Origin: Bacteroidia bacterium
Lineage (GTDB): Bacteria; Bacteroidota; Bacteroidia; AKYH767-A; OLB10
Reading direction: 5' to 3'
Assembly: GCA_016788185.1 (NCBI GenBank)
Contig: JAEUTF010000202.1
Location: 1-42,655 of the forward strand
DNA: 42,655 nt
Shown here piece after piece: positions 42,059-42,655 of the stretch. The notes under the pieces were generated by a model. The model searched no databases. It worked only from the letters and a program-made list of their open reading frames with translations, and was not told the DNA's origin. The translations under genes were made by a program, and so were the position numbers. Within the stretch, counting starts at the first letter, position 1; each line of letters starts with the position of its first letter.

Positions 42059-42655
42059 ATGTTGAAGATAGGTGTGTTAGGTGCCGGACATCTCGGTAAA
42101 ATTCATATCAGGCAAATTCTTGAATTGTCGGATGTATTCCACTTGGCCGGTTTCTACGATCCCGATACAGAAAGGTCAGAAGCAGTCTCCGCTGAACTGG
42201 GGGTTCCTCATTTCACTTCCATGGATGCCTTGTTAGCAGCGGTTGACGTCGTGGATGTGGTAACGCCTACAGTGCATCATTACGATTGTGCCAGTAAAGC
42301 ATTGCGCCGTTCAAAGCATGTTTTTATAGAAAAGCCCCTGGCCAACACCCTCCAGGAAGCCAAGGATCTGATGCGTTTGGCAAAAGAGGCGGACATGAAG
42401 GTTCAGGTTGGCCATGTCGAACGATTCAATCCGGCGTTCAAGTCAGCTCTCCCCTATCTCGGTCAACCGATGTTTATTGAAACACACCGTCTGGCACAAT
42501 TCAATCCGAGAGGCACCGATGTATCCGTTGTTTTGGATTTAATGATCCATGATATTGACATCGTGCTGAGTGTGGTACGTTCACCGGTAAAAAAGATCAG
42601 CACCAGCGGTGTGGCGGTCGTCAGTGATACACCCGATATTGCCAATGCGCGGATC
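42059..42655 (+). CDS. Gfo/Idh/MocA family oxidoreductase, partial
   Basis: The frame is open at the right window edge; 199 codons are present. N-terminal Rossmann fold with MLKIGVLGAGHLGKIH, and FYDPDTERSEAV. EKPLANTLQEA is the conserved E-K-P motif, and VGHVERFNPAF and DLMIHDIDIV carry the catalytic-region Asp/His. NAD(P)-dependent sugar or nucleotide-sugar oxidoreductase; the substrate is not identifiable. Proximity to lpxB is suggestive of, but not evidence for, a UDP-GlcNAc oxidoreductase role. Confidence 0.88.
   Translation, partial: MLKIGVLGAGHLGKIHIRQILELSDVFHLAGFYDPDTERSEAVSAELGVPHFTSMDALLAAVDVVDVVTPTVHHYDCASKALRRSKHVFIEKPLANTLQEAKDLMRLAKEADMKVQVGHVERFNPAFKSALPYLGQPMFIETHRLAQFNPRGTDVSVVLDLMIHDIDIVLSVVRSPVKKISTSGVAVVSDTPDIANARI

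Overview
The window is a chromosomal segment from a member of the Bacteroidota, probably an aerobic or microaerobic environmental lineage; I cannot place it below phylum. The evidence is a fused CcoN-CcoO cbb3 oxidase gene, a type IX secretion C-terminal sorting domain, a PorD/DUF4835 protein, a Bacteroidota-type RNA polymerase omega subunit, a lysine/alanine-repeat histone-like protein, and repeated Bacteroidota -7 promoter elements (TAnnTTTG). I saw no tRNA, rRNA, insertion sequence, prophage or CRISPR array. Gene density is high and most genes are ordinary core genes.

Layout. Positions 1-8.3 kb form a low-oxygen respiration locus: ccoNO (cut by the window edge), ccoS and ccoI on the minus strand, a 0.65-kb intergenic region, a small unknown gene, a receiver-Crp/Fnr fusion regulator with its PAS histidine kinase, and a DUF2892 membrane protein. 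Positions 8.4-15.3 kb hold a beta-CASP nuclease, a DUF922 secreted protein, a DUF2027/Smr protein, 3-hydroxybutyryl-CoA dehydrogenase, a large T9SS-exported beta-propeller protein and a small secreted protein. Positions 15.3-23.6 kb hold a stand-alone oxidase subunit III, an AlkB-type hydroxylase with an internal duplication, an ABM protein, a SAM hydrolase, a DUF721/DciA-like protein with a 38-residue membrane peptide, ndk, nrnA with two FKBP lipoproteins, the histone-like gene and an alpha-oxoamine synthase. Positions 23.7-29.6 kb hold the run bamD-rpoZ-coaBC-porD-recN-fabI. Positions 29.7-36.4 kb hold clpC and, divergently, gyrA with a TPR protein. The right end holds a zinc-ribbon protein, ssb, the surE-membrane pair-lpxB operon, hsp20, pcm and a truncated Gfo/Idh/MocA oxidoreductase.

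The most interesting signal is regulatory. Six palindromes with the Crp/Fnr core TGA-N6-TCA lie in three intergenic gaps of the respiration locus. By my count their centres sit exactly 33 or 55 bp from a Bacteroidota -7 element in front of ccoS-ccoNO, ccoI (two boxes), the unknown gene at 5185, the DUF2892 gene and an unassigned divergent transcript near 4680. This matches the classical class II (about -41) and class I (about -62) activator positions. The same locus encodes a response regulator whose output domain is Crp/Fnr-like but has no cysteines, and a soluble PAS kinase with a His at the place of the FixL haem ligand. I infer a self-contained oxygen or redox circuit that controls the cbb3 oxidase: FixL-like input wired directly to an FNR-like output. 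All promoter and site calls were made by eye.
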